This document shows, piece by piece, positions 11,050-22,624 of a DNA stretch of 64,000 nucleotides. Each line of letters starts with the position of its first letter. Position 1 is the stretch's first letter. Below the pieces are notes generated by a model, which searched no databases, was not told the DNA's origin, and saw only the letters and a list, made by a program, of their open reading frames with translations. The translations under genes and the position numbers were made by a program. The stretch comes from Sporodiniella umbellata (taxonomy: Eukaryota > Mucoromycota > Mucoromycetes > Mucorales > Rhizopodaceae): NCBI GenBank assembly GCA_025677835.1, contig JAIXMR010000026.1:170531-234530 (forward strand), read 5' to 3'.

Positions 11050-12731
11050 TTAGTAGACACCTTTGACTCTTTCATCGTCTGTACGCCTTTGGGGAAGCTC
11101 CCCTGACAGTTCTTCCAAAGTTTTTCCTTTTGTTTCTGGAATCAAGAAAGAGGAAAAAATACCAGTCAACATAAAGAGAGCAAAGACCTGTAAGAGGTGA
11201 TTGATCCAAGCGTTACTTCCGCCGATGTCTTTAAGCAATCCAAACCCGACTTGAGCGACAATGGAACCGATCTTACCAGAAGCAGCAGAGATACCGTGAG
11301 CAGTAGATCTATAACGCGTGGGGAAGCATTCACCAGGAACGACAAAGGTGGTGGTGTTAGGACCAAAGTTGAAAAATATTTGAGTAATAGTGTAAAGTAC
11401 GATGAAAAGAGCGTTTGAGGTTTCCAATATTTTATGGTAACCGAAGCCAAGGATAACAAACATGATAGTCAACATAGTGAAGCCCATGATTTGGATCGGT
11501 TTGCGGCCAATGATATCGATAGTAAAGACTGAGATCCAGTAACCAGGAACAGAGCCCAACAAGTTGATGATCACGTTACCGACACAGACACGGAAGACGG
11601 CAGTATAGGCATCCCCTCCGCCACCGAAACCGATATTGGAAAGAATAATTGAGTTGTTCAGACCCAGACCGTACCAGGCCACATCCAAAGCGAACCAAGA
11701 GTAAGCAGTACCAAGCAAGATCTTTCCGTTTTCCCATTTACCAAAGTGACGGCAAAAGTCAGACCAGGAAGCTTTAGGAGAAGAATCACTGCGGGTGACA
11801 GCCACATTGTCTGTATAATCACCAGCGGAGGCACCTTTTTCGATAAAGGCCTTTGCATCTAGGATTCCCTTTTCTACCTTTTGTTCTACATCGATAGTAA
11901 ACCGAGGTGTTTCAGGAATAGTGAGACGATAATAGAGAGCGCAACATCCTGGCACGGCACCCAAACCAATCACGATACGCCATACGTAGTCCAAGTTTGT
12001 TTGGTCTGCCTTGATAGAGTTTTGAAAAGCGGCGGTGACGATAAGACCGACGAGACCAGCAGTAACCTGACCGATGCCCTGCATAGCAAAGACAGCAGAC
12101 ATCATAGCGCCACGACGTTTGGTCGTAGCGAATTCAGAAGTAATAACAGAGGACAAGGGGTAATCGCCACCAATACCGATACCGACAATAATACGCCAGA
12201 AGGTGATGACACCCCAGAAAGAAGCAGCGGGGCCGTTACCGACCAAGGCTTGGGCCACCGTGCCAACAATAATAATCATCAATTCAACGCCGTACATACG
12301 CTTACGGCCCACACGGTCAGCCAAATAACCAAACAAGAGTTGACCGATCACCGTGCCTACAGAACAAGACACTTTGATGGCTGTGTCCACATTATAAGGC
12401 GTTTTGTTATTGTTGCTTTGAAAATAAACAAAACCAATCATGGTAGATACCAAATTGATAGCAAAAATATCGTAAGCATCTGTGAAAAAACCAATGCCAG
12501 AAACAATGCAAGCACGGATATGAAACCAGCCGAACTTTGCATTATCAATCTACTCCAAAAAAAGAGGGTTAGCTTCTGTTTTTTTTTTTTTTTTTTTTTT
12601 TCTATTCAATCTGGAATACTTACTTCATCTAAAGCAGCGCGACGACGTTCCAACGCCTCTAAAGCGAGTTGATCATGGTTGATTTCTTCATCCATATGAA
12701 TTGTTTTATGCCCTTCTGTATTTAAAGACAT
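11050..12731 (-). CDS. PHO84: High-affinity inorganic phosphate transporter, PHO84 type (MFS)
   Basis: This is a plasma-membrane proton/phosphate symporter of the major facilitator superfamily. Two exons, 12624-12731 and 11050-12549, code for 535 residues (yeast Pho84 587). The start exon is a 36-residue cytosolic tail. The second exon opens with the Pho84 signature GIGFFTDAYDIFAIN in helix 1, then shows LADRVGRKRMYG after helix 2 (MFS loop signature), GIGIGGDYPLSS in helix 4, and a second-half loop with DIIGRKPIQ and PGECFPTRYRSTAHG. Twelve membrane segments can be counted, with a long loop around residues 260-320. The intron contains a T21 tract before its 3' end. A palindromic CACGTG box lies 519 bases upstream, as expected for a phosphate-starvation gene. 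Transport specificity is inferred from the family; assignment confidence is high. Confidence 0.94.
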
Positions 12732-14425
12732 AATAAAAAGAAAGTGAAACGAATCAATCTAAAAAAAAAAAAAAAAAAAAAAAGCAAGCGTCTTTTATAT
12801 CAAATTTATCTTTTGGAGGTAACCCGTCCATTCCCTCTTTTCTTACTTGACCAATCAATTGAAGCATGTGGATACTATCGAATATAGAATAGTGCTTTCT
12901 GGAGATACACACTTTGCTATGTGCGTGTGCGTATATAAAAAATAGACAGAAACAGAGAGACACAAAAGAATATTTTTGTGGACGTGATACAGGATGTAAA
13001 GACGGCCAATAAGAAAGATAGACTCATCCACGCTGAAATATAGTGTGCAAAGGTTTGTCTTGTTCAACTGATAAAAAGAAGTTTATTTCTATAATTTAGG
13101 AAACAACTCACGCTCAGTCTAACGGTTACATTAAAAAGATTCAAATAAAGAAAAATAAAAAATAAAAAACATAAAAAGGCATAAAAAGGACAAAAAAAGA
13201 ATAATAAAGCCAGACAAGGCTTTTACTTTTTAAAAAGAAATCAGATCACCACGTGGACTCTTTCTACCGACCTTTTTCTGTCAACAGTTGATGATCTGTT
13301 TACTATTGAGTTTTTGTCAAAATGATGTGTTCAAAATCTCAAAGAAAACTTTTTTTTTTCTTTCTTTTACGTTACATTGTGTTCAAGACTTTGTTCTTAT
13401 TGCACCTGTCTTTTATCTTCAGCGCATCCGTGCATTTAAACATGTTAAAAAAAAAAAAAAAAGACACCTGTTGTCTTAAACGAGAAGGATACCTGTTGCC
13501 ATAGTAACCAAAAAAAAAAGACACCTGTTATCATAACAAAAAAAAAAAAAAAAAAAAAAAAAGAAGCTTTTGGACTTTATACGCTGTCATTATTTTTTCA
13601 TTTTTATTTTAGTGCCAAAAAAAAAAAAAAACAAGAAACAAAAAAAAATTAAAGGGGTTGGGGTGTGCTTTCCATCATGCACCAAAAAAAAAAAACGGTA
13701 AAAGAGATCGATTTCCAAGGGTACTTTTTAAATCTCAGCATTACCATGGAAACATGCTATTTTAAAGATTTTACGCCAAAAAAAAAAAAGAGGATTTTTT
13801 TTTTCTTTTTCTTTTTTTAATGAATCAATTGAAGGATAATAAAAGACAGAGAAAGAGAGAGGGAAAGTATATTTTCAGAGGAAGAAGAAAAAGGAACCGA
13901 AAATCGATTCTTTTTTTTTTTTTTTTTGACATGACGCTCCTAAATAATAGGGACGCCCATTTTTAGAAGTCTCCGGTGTAACGCCAAGCAGAGATTGTTT
14001 TCTAAAAAAGAAAAAGGGGGGGAAGAGCGAGAGCAAAGTGTTGTACAAGGCTTTTCTTATCAGGGCCTGCGTCATAAAGACAAGATGTTTTCACTTTAAT
14101 TAAAAAAAAAAAAAAAAAAAAAAAGAAACCTTAACAAATAAGGGCCATCTTTTAGAATTGACGCAGACTCCAAGGACGATTGTAGTTGAATTCATTTATT
14201 TTATTTTAATTTTACAGAGTGAATTTTCAAATAACGTAAAAAGAGGAGCTTTTCTTTCTTTTTGGGGAACAATAAAACTTTTTAAAGGGGTAGAAAAAAA
14301 GGGGTGTGCGTGTGTGTATGTGGAAAGAAGAAAAAAAAAAAAAAAAAAAAGGAAAAGGGACTGTACACGAGTGGGTCTCCCCATACAAACACACACATAG
14401 AGAGAGAGAGAGAAAGATTTCCCCC
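12732..14425. other. Intergenic region: PHO84 promoter side and C2H2 gene 3' flank
   Basis: Both neighbours are on the minus strand, so this holds the PHO84 promoter and the 3' end of the zinc-finger transcript. It is unusually dense in homopolymers: A runs of about 22 at 13539-13562 and 14103-14124, and several A10-A15 runs. A (GA)n run lies at about 14399-14415. A CACGTG box is at 13250. No convincing coding sequence was seen. Confidence 0.6.
13249..13256. promoter_or_regulatory. CACGTG palindrome upstream of PHO84 (candidate Pho4/NUC-1-type site)
   Basis: The octamer CCACGTGG contains the basic helix-loop-helix core CACGTG and is self-complementary. It lies 519 bases upstream of the PHO84 start codon, in a non-coding stretch. 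In yeast and Neurospora, phosphate-starvation regulators bind CACGTG cores in front of phosphate transporter genes. Binding here is inferred from position and core only. Confidence 0.4.
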
Positions 14426-14914
14426 TCAGGAACGTATAGGATTAGGCTCAATATAGACTACTTGAGCCAAATCTCGAAAGGAATCAATAAAAACCGGTGT
14501 ATGTTGGAAACGACCGAAGCCTTGAAGAGCCTCGAATTCGTCTTGCGTCAGATGAAGTTCTTTTAAGGGCGTTGTGGGTTGGCATAACGGGACGATGTTG
14601 GTTTCTTCGTCCGATGCTATTGATGATGAAGAGGAGACGTCTGTTATTGTAGGCGTGGGTGATTGGCTTGTGCGACTGCTACTGCGATGAGTTTGTGTGT
14701 GTTGCATCATATTATCAAACCGGCTAAATCTTCTTGTGCATCCAGGCACCACACATTTAAACGGTTTTTCTCCTGTATGTTTGCGTGTATGTCTGGCAAG
14801 ATGTTCTGAACGAGTAAAGACCATATTACATTCACCATATCCAGTACAGTGAAATAGCTTTGGCTTTGTTGATCGTGACTTTTTTAAATTGGGCATCGTA
14901 GTGGAAGAAGGCAT
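14426..14914 (-). CDS. Two-finger C2H2 transcription factor (Usv1/Rsv1-like)
   Basis: This single-exon gene codes for 162 residues. Two adjacent C2H2 zinc fingers lie at about residues 22-47 ([13 protein letters not shown] followed by [12 protein letters not shown]) and 53-78 ([21 protein letters not shown]). The TGEKPF linker between them is canonical. The finger pair with RSEHLARH and SRFDNMMQH is characteristic of the fungal Usv1/Rsv1/Com2 class of nutrient and stress regulators. After the fingers comes a Ser/Thr-rich stretch and a conserved-looking tail ending in PNPIRS. The start chosen is the ATG at 14914; a second in-frame ATG at 14895 is possible. The gene is divergent to NELF-B. DNA binding is a safe inference; target genes and pathway cannot be told from the sequence. 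Confidence 0.82.
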   Translation of the reverse strand: MPSSTTMPNLKKSRSTKPKLFHCTGYGECNMVFTRSEHLARHTRKHTGEKPFKCVVPGCTRRFSRFDNMMQHTQTHRSSSRTSQSPTPTITDVSSSSSIASDEETNIVPLCQPTTPLKELHLTQDEFEALQGFGRFQHTPVFIDSFRDLAQVVYIEPNPIRS

Positions 14915-16083
14915 CAATAAAAAAAAAGAGGAGAAAGAAAAAGAAGAATAAGGAGACTGTGAATGAATGATCAAAACGATATTTATACCTTTTAGACAGG
15001 TGGAGTTGTAAAAAATACCAAACAAAAATATACAAAAAAAAAATCAAAAATCAAAACTGGCAGAAAAAGGAGAACTAACAATAACACAAAAGAATCGCCT
15101 TGATTGAATTGTTTTATTTTAAAAACAGTTACAACGAAAACATCTACAAAAAAAAAAAAAAAAAAAAAAAAAGAATGGACTGCGGGACATTTCAGGTACG
15201 AGAAAAAAAAAAAAAATTTTTTTTTTCTTATTATTATTATTATTTTTGTACACTGAGCTTGATAATCATGACATAGGGTAATGAACAGGACTGCTAATGA
15301 CACGATGTAATTCACCAAAGTCTACAAGCTGGATCCAAAGGAAGTTTTGACAAAAAAAAAAAAAAAAGAGAGAGTGGATTATGTCCCGCTTTGTATTTCC
15401 ATTGTGTCTTCCAGAGCACCCTTTCTATGTCCATCCCTATCGAATAAATCAATACATCGTAGCTGAAACCATACTAGTCCAAAAGGGGTGTAAGACGCAT
15501 AAGTGTTTGTGTTACCTTTATCACAAGCCTTTTTGTTCCTTTGTTGTTTGGGGGAGAGAGAAAAAAAGGGGGAACGCTGTCTTATTGACTGCTCAATTCA
15601 TTGACTGCCCAATGGGCAAAACACTTTCTTAATCTATATAAAAAACGCGAATCTAGAAAAGAAATGACCACGCTGAAAACCAAAAAAAAAAAAAAAAAAA
15701 AATTAAGCTTTTTGAATATACAAAACTAACAAAAAAATTTTTTTTTTTTTTTTTTAGGGAGGGTTCTACATAAAAAGGTTCAGATAGAACTTCCTGCTGT
15801 GAACAAGCTGCATTACTTTTTTTCTTTTTTTTTTAATAAAGTATGAATTGGCCGTGTTTAAAACTGGATTGTTCTTTAGATAAGAAAATCATTTTCCTCG
15901 CCAAATAAGGAAAGCAGTAGATGATCAACTCATAGCGTGTGATGATAGAGATCCTCTTTGATGATGACAATACTAAACACGCTTCTTTTTTTTTTTTTTT
16001 TTAAAAAAAAAAAGTGTGACTGTCTTCAATCCACACGACATCCATTCACTTTCCTAGTTTTCTGATAATTATTTTATTTCGAC
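14915..16083. other. Divergent intergenic region between C2H2 gene and NELF-B
   Basis: This contains the promoters of both flanking genes. An A23 run occurs at about 15147-15172, an A14-T9 palindrome near 15207-15228, an (ATT)n run at about 15229-15245, and a T18-A11 palindrome at about 15985-16013 shortly before the NELF-B start. A chance ORF at 15381-15632 has no recognisable features. Confidence 0.55.
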
Positions 16084-17915
16084 ATGAGTAAGAAAGTATT
16101 GATTGGACCTGCCGAAGAGGAAATTCGTTCTTTGTTATGTCAATCGACCGACCCTTCTGAAGTGATAAAGAGCATTCAAAAAGAGTACGGACTAGATCTT
16201 GTCGATGTCGAAAACATCTATCCACTGTTAGATCTTTTGGGCTACAGTCGTTTTGAAGTCCACGAGACCTGTTTGAACGCTTTGAATCAACAAGTGGTTC
16301 AATCTATACAGGATCCCTCTTTTCAACTAGAGCAGTAATAGAAACAACAACCCGACGCACACTTGTATTGATACGTTTTAACTAGCTTTCATGACCTATT
16401 CGAAAAGACCTTTCCTTATATTCATGTACCCATGATGCAGCCGATTCCTATGGCTCTTTTGAAAAAATTCGAACGACATGTAGGCGAAGATGTGATTGAG
16501 AAATTAAAAGCAGATATGGACGTGTTTGAGAAATGTGATTTGAATATTAAAAAACGAGTATATAAACAAGACGAAGCTTTCTTTCAACAGAATATGCTAC
16601 CCTATCTCAACAGTTATCATCACGATGAGACATTACAAACACTGGCAGCTCATTTAAAACCAGACAGTTATCAAGAAGTATTAGAACAGAGGTAAATACC
16701 TTTCTATATGTATATACTTATTTCTTGCAGACGATCACATCCTATCGTTCAAAAGTTTATGGAAGCTATTGATGGGGACCCACAGATCTACACCATGTTT
16801 ATGCAGATGGTACGACTCGTATTTGAGACAACACCTCATCCTAGCTTATGTTCCTTGCGTATCGATATATTGATGAACTATCACGATTCTGGTGCAGATC
16901 AGGTACAAAAAAAAAAAAAGATGAGGGAAGCTTTACTTGACATCCCACCCATAGATATTGGATTTGGATAAATGTCATCAATTGATTTGGTCTTTGGACA
17001 CATGTGTACGTAATCAGAATATGGACGAAAGTATTATTGAAAAGATCAAAGAGTGTTTTGATTTGGTGAAGAATGGCACTCCCCTCTATGCGTATAGTGG
17101 CTTTATTGAATAGACGCAGGACACTGATATTTTACTAGTGATTTTGCTATGGTGTTGATGGATCCAATGATTTCTAATTTTCTAGCATCGTCCATTGTAA
17201 AGTGGTTGAAGAGTAGTGTGAATGACGATGCACCACCTGGAGTGAATCTGGAAGAGCTGATTGACTATACAACAAAACTATTGAATTTAGCAGAGCATGC
17301 ACCTACCGCGGTAGCGCATAACAGCAAGATACCCAAGTTGGACAAAGAGATCAAAACGGTGCTGTGGACGGTTTTGTGTGAGGTTATTCTCCAGGAAGAT
17401 GCGGATCCTAAGGCCAGTATCCGAGAACCAGATACCACGACATTACGCGGTATGTTGAGTCGAAGCGACATTGCACGCAAGGTATTTGTGCACTACCTGA
17501 TTGATCGTGTGCAGGAGCGAGACATGGGCACCTTGAATCGATGTCTCCCCCTCATCGTACAGACCTGGCCAAGCCCTGACTACGACGAAGGCGGTATGGT
17601 CTATCGACAGACCTATATTAGCTTCATTCGAACCGTGGTGGATCTCTTGACGAAACGCAACCTATACGAGCTCATCATGGACGCAAGATGGAGGCAGGTG
17701 GTGATGGAACCTTTTCTTTTAAAGGCCGTGGCTTGGGACGAGAAAATCCATGAACAAATGATTCTCTTGCTTACCAGCTACTTTTCGGATACAAAACTAC
17801 TAGCCCAAATTGGACCGGGCATTACCCTCATTTCGGAATGGGCAGACCAAACAGCCACCTTTGGCAAAACAGATGATAAAGTAAGAAAAGATATCTCACT
17901 CATTGCAAGGCGCTC

Positions 17916-17948
<33 letters not shown>

Positions 17949-18065
17949 GTCAAAGAGCTTTTAGTGGATTTGTATATTCAATTCATTACAAAAGCACATG
18001 CATCTTTCCATGGTGAATATCAAATCAGTCCTCCTGCGGTGATTCGATTCTGTTCACCTGAATAA
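16084..18065 (+). CDS. NELFB: Negative elongation factor B (NELF-B / COBRA1 family)
   Basis: In animals NELF-B is a scaffold of the NELF complex, which with DSIF holds RNA polymerase II in the promoter-proximal paused state. Six exons are read: 16084-16334, 16386-16691, 16731-16902, 16955-17091, 17139-17880 and 17949-18065, all closing in phase, giving 574 residues against 580 for the human protein. The match is spread over the whole length: an N-terminal PLLDLLGYSRFEVHETCL block, DLFEKTFPYIHVPMMQP, the LRIDILMNYHDSG block followed by LDLDKCHQLIWSLDTCVR, and KNGTPLYADFAMVLMDP in the middle. Proteins are helical with no enzymatic site. The last intron ends in a T26 tract. The complex is absent from S. 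cerevisiae, so presence in a fungus is notable. Partner subunits are not in this window. The family call is firm; function in pausing is inferred. Confidence 0.9.
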
Positions 18066-18216
18066 CTGTTTTTCTTGTTTGTAAATAGACTGATAATATA
18101 GTAAAATGGGTTTTACAGCTGAATTTATTATATGTGTTTGTGTGTGTATGTGTGTATATGTATGTATATCAATATACATACATATACACATGGGTATACC
18201 AGATCGGAATAGGAAA

Positions 18217-18251
18217 AATAATAATAGTAATAATAATAATAATAATAATAT
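18217..18251. repeat. (TAA)n microsatellite
   Basis: A trinucleotide TAA/AAT tract, slightly interrupted at its left end, lies between the convergent 3' ends of NELF-B and the downstream unknown gene. Confidence 0.8.
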
Positions 18252-18321
18252 GGGTATGAAGATGATTAAAGAAAGATGATATGAAAGGACTGCAAGACAT
18301 AAATAAGAGTGAGACAATAAT

Positions 18322-18340
18322 AATATATATATATATATAT
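18322..18340. repeat. (TA)n microsatellite
   Basis: About nine TA dinucleotides follow a short AAT run, in the short spacer before the 3' end of the minus-strand gene at 18365. Confidence 0.75.
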
Positions 18341-18364
18341 AAAAAGGAGAGAGAAGGAAGGGGT

Positions 18365-19066
18365 TTAAGTCATAATAGGTGGTGGGTGATTAAAGGAAGG
18401 ATTTTTGGAATATTGGCGAAACCAAACTTGGTTTTTTTCGCAAGAAGGCTTTTTGTTTTTACCCAAGAATTTCAAGATGCGCTTAAGCCAATGTTTCTTG
18501 TCTTTTTCTTTATGGATAGAGGAAGCATGAGAGTGAAGGGTGGAAGCGGATATGGTGCGCATGGAGGAAGGGCGGTGATGACTGGCGCGTGAGTGTAGTG
18601 AGTGTGGGATAACGCGGTTAGGTAAAGAGCGTCTGTCTGGTGTGGAGGAGAATGCGCTATTTTTCTGCAGCGAGGAGCGATGACGACTGGAGACGGGCAA
18701 AGAAGAGAGCAGACTGGCTGTTTCTGTTTGCGAAGAAGATGAATGGACCGAGCCATGATGAATGATGTTGTATTGAAGCTGCTCAGCAGTAGGAAGGAAA
18801 TGAGAATCGTTGTGATAAGGAAAAGAGAGTAAGCGAGGTGACTCGAGTACCCGGTCGGGCGAATGCATCCAGGACTTGCCCCGGACGGACGGCCGGACAC
18901 TCTCTCGACAATAACGCTCCAAAACTGTGTTCGATAGGGCCTTGGAGGACTGATCGTTTAGGCTTGACAGATTTTCTTGGGTCAAAGGAAGATTGGTAGG
19001 GGAGTTGTAGTGAGAATAGCTGTTGCCTTTACTGGAAAGTGTGGTGATCGACTCTCGGTGGTTCAT
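18365..19066 (-). CDS. Hypothetical Ser/His-rich protein with basic C-terminal motif
   Basis: I do not recognise this single-exon gene, which codes for 233 residues. The reading frame is long for this AT-rich DNA and its local base composition is richer in G and C than the flanks, which supports real coding. The first 170 residues are low-complexity, rich in Ser, His, Arg and Pro, and probably disordered. Near the C-terminus a strongly basic stretch (KDKKHWLKRILKFLGKNKK) could form an amphipathic helix, and the end has aromatic and proline residues (FNHPPPIM). There is no signal peptide or membrane segment. The start ATG follows an A-rich leader. It is convergent with NELF-B, the stops being 300 bases apart. 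Function unknown; possibly a lineage-restricted regulatory or membrane-associated protein. Confidence 0.65.
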   Translation of the reverse strand: MNHRESITTLSSKGNSYSHYNSPTNLPLTQENLSSLNDQSSKALSNTVLERYCRESVRPSVRGKSWMHSPDRVLESPRLLSFPYHNDSHFLPTAEQLQYNIIHHGSVHSSSSQTETASLLSSLPVSSRHRSSLQKNSAFSSTPDRRSLPNRVIPHSLHSRASHHRPSSMRTISASTLHSHASSIHKEKDKKHWLKRILKFLGKNKKPSCEKNQVWFRQYSKNPSFNHPPPIMT

Positions 19067-21949
19067 TTTTTACTGAGAAAAAAAGAAGAGTATTCAGACT
19101 AGGAAATGAGCGTAGAGAAATTATCAGGCCAAGAAAGAGATGAACCCAAAGAAAAATAGCAAAAAGAAAAATAAGAGAAAGTGTGTGAGGGTATGGAAAG
19201 AAAGCTCTTTATTTATAATAACAATAATTAACTTGTCGCCCTTTTGAACACAGGAATAGGGGATAAAAATTTTTTTTTTTTTGAGGGGGGAGGGTTGAGA
19301 GGGAGAAAGATCGAATAGGCTCGATGGACTCTTTCTGAAATATTTATACAATGGATTAGGCTTATACCCGATCTGACCATTTACTTTTATTAGCCTTCAC
19401 TTGTACTCTGTTTTTTTTTTTTTTTGCTAGTTTCAAAGCTATTGATGTTTATGAAACTATTTTCATTTCTTTTTATTATTATTTGGTTTAATCCCTTAAA
19501 TACACCTCCCAAAAGTGTGCTGGTCTAGATTTGCGCTTCTTCCTCTATGGCTCCAAAAGAGACGAATGGTCTACGTAATGTTCATCAACAAAAAAAAAAA
19601 AAAATGAAAATACAGTGGCAACAATACATATCCGATTTCTTTTTTTTTTTTTTTTAATGTGTGTATGTGTGTACGCGCGCGCTGACTATTATTGTTTTTT
19701 AATTTATCCAAATCTATCAAAAAAAAAAAAAAATAAGCCCTGAGGAGAGAAAAAGTGTGATGGCTTTATTGCTGGCTTGCCATTAAGAAGAAGGGAGCAT
19801 CAGTGGAGTGAGAAGTCTTCTTTGGATATAGAAAGTTTAAAAAAAGAAAAAGGGGTGTAAGGGGCCATAATGCATGGTAACACGGATTTTGTGAGCAAAC
19901 TTAAAGTTACATCCTTTGACGTATTTTACAATGCAACAGACACTTTCTTTTTTATTAAATTTTTCTTATGCTGCTCCCTCTCTATATTCATACACACACC
20001 TGTGTTTTCCAAATAGATGAGATCCTAAAAATAAAAGCTTCTGGAACACTACACAGTGTCAAGTCGTTCTTTTTCTGTACAACAGCGCAAACTGTGCTTG
20101 ATACTGGGTACTGACAAGAGCTTTGTAAGATGGGGTTTTCAGCCTCGGCTCAGAAAAAGTTGATAGAAACGGAAAGAGGCCTTTTCAAGACCGCCACCCA
20201 AAGCAAAAGAGGCAAAACATCTATTTTAATCCTTCTTTTGTTTATAAAGAAAGAGAGCATGTCAAGAAGCGGGGTATGCATTGATAAGCTTTGCAAGTCT
20301 ATTTGTTATGATTAATTATAGTGCTTATGTTTTGTCGTGTTCTGTCAGTGGTACAAAAGGCTCAGCAGAAATTTTGGTCTCTTTTCCAATAAAGGCTTTT
20401 TATGACAGGCAGTCAAACAAATCTAACCATAGTATTCGGAGACTAGAAACGAGTCCCAGAAAAGAAAAAAGATACATCTTGTAGTGTTCATTCCACCCAG
20501 GAGTACAAAGTCGCGTTTCTCCTTTTGTACGCTCAAATGAGTAAAAATAAAAAAGACGCCCTCCCCAATTTTTTTTGTGGAACAGTTCTTTTGGCTTGGA
20601 TGATTCTTTTAAGGCTTTTATTTCTCTCTTTGAAAATAGGGGCAAAGGTATTCATGCGACTCTATAGAGTTTGACACTGACCGATACTTTTGATCCTCAC
20701 TTTCTCCCTTTTTCTTTTTACTCCTTTTTCTCATTGTAAAGACTTTTCTCAAGTATGAATGTGGTTTACTATGGTTAATGAAGGAGCAAAAAAAAGGGGT
20801 GGAGTAATAATAGCCAAATAAAAAAGAAAAGCTTTCGATTGATCCAAGCATTTATTCGATGTGCGTGATGACAATGCGAAGCTGTATGGCTTTAGTACAC
20901 CTCCCTGTAAACCTCTGTACTGCTATATTAACACTTTAGCTGAACTTTAAAAAAGGTTATCTATTTCTTTTTGTTTGTAATTGCTTCAATAAGACCTTAA
21001 AACAATAAGCTATTTTCATCCTATTCAAACATATACATAGCTTAAAATGGTCATCAGTGAATTCACCCCCCCTTTTTTTTTTTCTCTTTTCTCAGTATTA
21101 TCGTTATTACTTGTGCCCAAACATCAATGTTTATAGGTTGTATCATCAAGTGGTCGGATTCAGCAAATCATCTTTGCTTCCGATCAGTCGGTCAGGGGTA
21201 TAGATCGACTCTTAAATAGCAGACTGCATTAATGGTTAAACCTAATTCCAACGAAAAAGAAAGTCCATCAAACTATGGCACTTTTGTTTTTTTTTTTTTT
21301 TTTTTTTTTTTTAGAAAAAGAACAAGTTGATCTGTCAAGTATATGAACACCAAATAAATCTGCAACACCTTCTTTTTTTTTTTTGGTATGAGATTTAATA
21401 ACGACAAATATTGGCTTGCATAGAAAGCACCTTTGCATATGCAGCAAGGCGCAGCTACAGAAAGAAATCGATTACGTTCGGATTCTGCAATCCAATGCTT
21501 ACTTTTTTTTTTTTATAAGAAAACGCGTACGCACTTGCTGCTAAAGAAACGAATGTAGAAAGAAAAAAAAAAGGGGAGAGGCTACTACTTTATTCATTTT
21601 CTTTAGAGCGGCGTTCAAACACTGACAAACTTTATTGGGACGTGTGTTGTTACGGGTTCTTTCAGCTGTTTTGTGTAATCTGGTTTTCTGCAGGGCAAAG
21701 AGATAGAATGCTGTCTACAACTAATATACCCGTAGTGAAAAAGTGCTAATTCGTATGCAGTCATAAAAACACAGCCTTACTGTATACCAGCCGAGTTGAT
21801 TAAGAGTATCTGCTGAACTCTCTTGAGTTGCACAACTCACTGAAAAAATGGACGTGTCTACATAGACTCCGTGTGGTCTGGATGCTGTTATTCCAAAAAA
21901 AAAAAAAAAAAAAAAAAGGAAGGGGAAATTTTATTGACGATGAAAATCT
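19067..21949. other. Long intergenic region without a convincing gene
   Basis: This 2.9 kb lies between two minus-strand genes. It holds many A and T homopolymers (for example a T24 run near 21289-21312 and an A21 run near 21896-21916) and a short alternating purine-pyrimidine stretch ending in GCGCGCGC near 19674-19682. ORFs of 60-80 codons at 20130, 20281 and 20618 show low-complexity or unlikely residue content and no family features. No tRNA-like or repeat structure was recognised. Confidence 0.5.
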
Positions 21950-22624
21950 TTAAACCGATTTTGCTAATCGAATGGTGCTCATACGTGACATGCTGTTTCT
22001 ATCACCGTCCCACTCCCTTAGTAGCTTCACGACTTTGCCGTTTGTAAGGTCAGGTAATTCTTTGAAAAGATCAATTTCAAGCTATAGTCACAAGAAAAGA
22101 AACGTTACCTAATCCAGAAATATATTCATTGGCTTCTCGCAGCTTCAATGCTTCTAGTAAATCTTGACGAGGTGTTTTGGGTGTTCTATGTCCTTTGTTT
22201 CGGCTATTTTCTAGTTCCTCCAGCTCTTCGTCGTTACGTGCCAAATAGATTTCTATTAAATCGTGTATCTCAGGTCGCGTTATCACTGTTTTGTCTTCAT
22301 CCATTGCATATCGAAACCATAACCATCGATCCCCTATGTTTCTGTTCTCTTTAGAAAAACGACGTTCCCTTTTCCTCAAAAAAAAAAAGTAACTTTCAAT
22401 TCATTTTTTACTTTATTACCGATTGGATTCACTGATTTTTGTTTCTCTTTTTTTGCCATCTTTTCTCTACGTTGGTATACTCGGCTTAGTTGGTGAGCCT
22501 TCCTTGAATAAGGATGAATCTCATCTCGGTTTTTGATGGTTCTCAACGTAAGCTTCTTATTTCCCTAGCAAATTTAAAGTATAAGTCCATCCATTTCGTA
22601 TTCAGTCATCGATGCTTTTACCAT
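21950..22624 (-). CDS. TMA16: Translation machinery-associated protein 16 (TMA16), 60S assembly factor
   Basis: Tma16 associates with pre-60S ribosomal particles in the nucleus. Four exons on the minus strand, 22622-22624, 22420-22564, 22109-22333 and 21950-22059, give 160 residues (yeast 178, human 203). The first exon contributes only the ATG, then donor GTAAAAGC. Conserved blocks in order are HPYSRKAHQLSRVYQRREK (residues about 16-34), PIGDRWLWFRYAMDED, LIEIYLARNDEELEELE, RPGKTPRQDLLE-like spacing and LPDLTNGKVVKLLREWDGD near the C-terminus. The acceptor for exon 3 was set at CATAG because it restores the NPIGDRW junction; the longer reading frame through this intron is spurious. The last acceptor is an AAG site (22060-22062). 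The gene is divergent with the acyltransferase gene, about 400 bases apart. Identity is well supported by the whole-length pattern. Confidence 0.87.

Noticed and set aside
12603..12672. Plus-strand reading frames across PHO84 (11881-12672) and similar long antisense frames in FTR1, FET3 and the ADP/ATP carrier
   Set aside because: They are mirror images of strongly codon-biased real genes; their translations have no family features.
13539..13562. Long A runs as poly(A) tails of retrogenes
   Set aside because: A and T runs of similar length are found everywhere, including within introns, with no adjacent intronless gene copy or target-site duplication visible.
22334..22379. N-terminal extension of TMA16 (open frame beginning MRKRERRFSKENRN)
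   Set aside because: It lies inside an intron: using the acceptor at CATAG joins NPI to GDRWLWF, exactly the family pattern, and links to an upstream exon with HPYSRKA.
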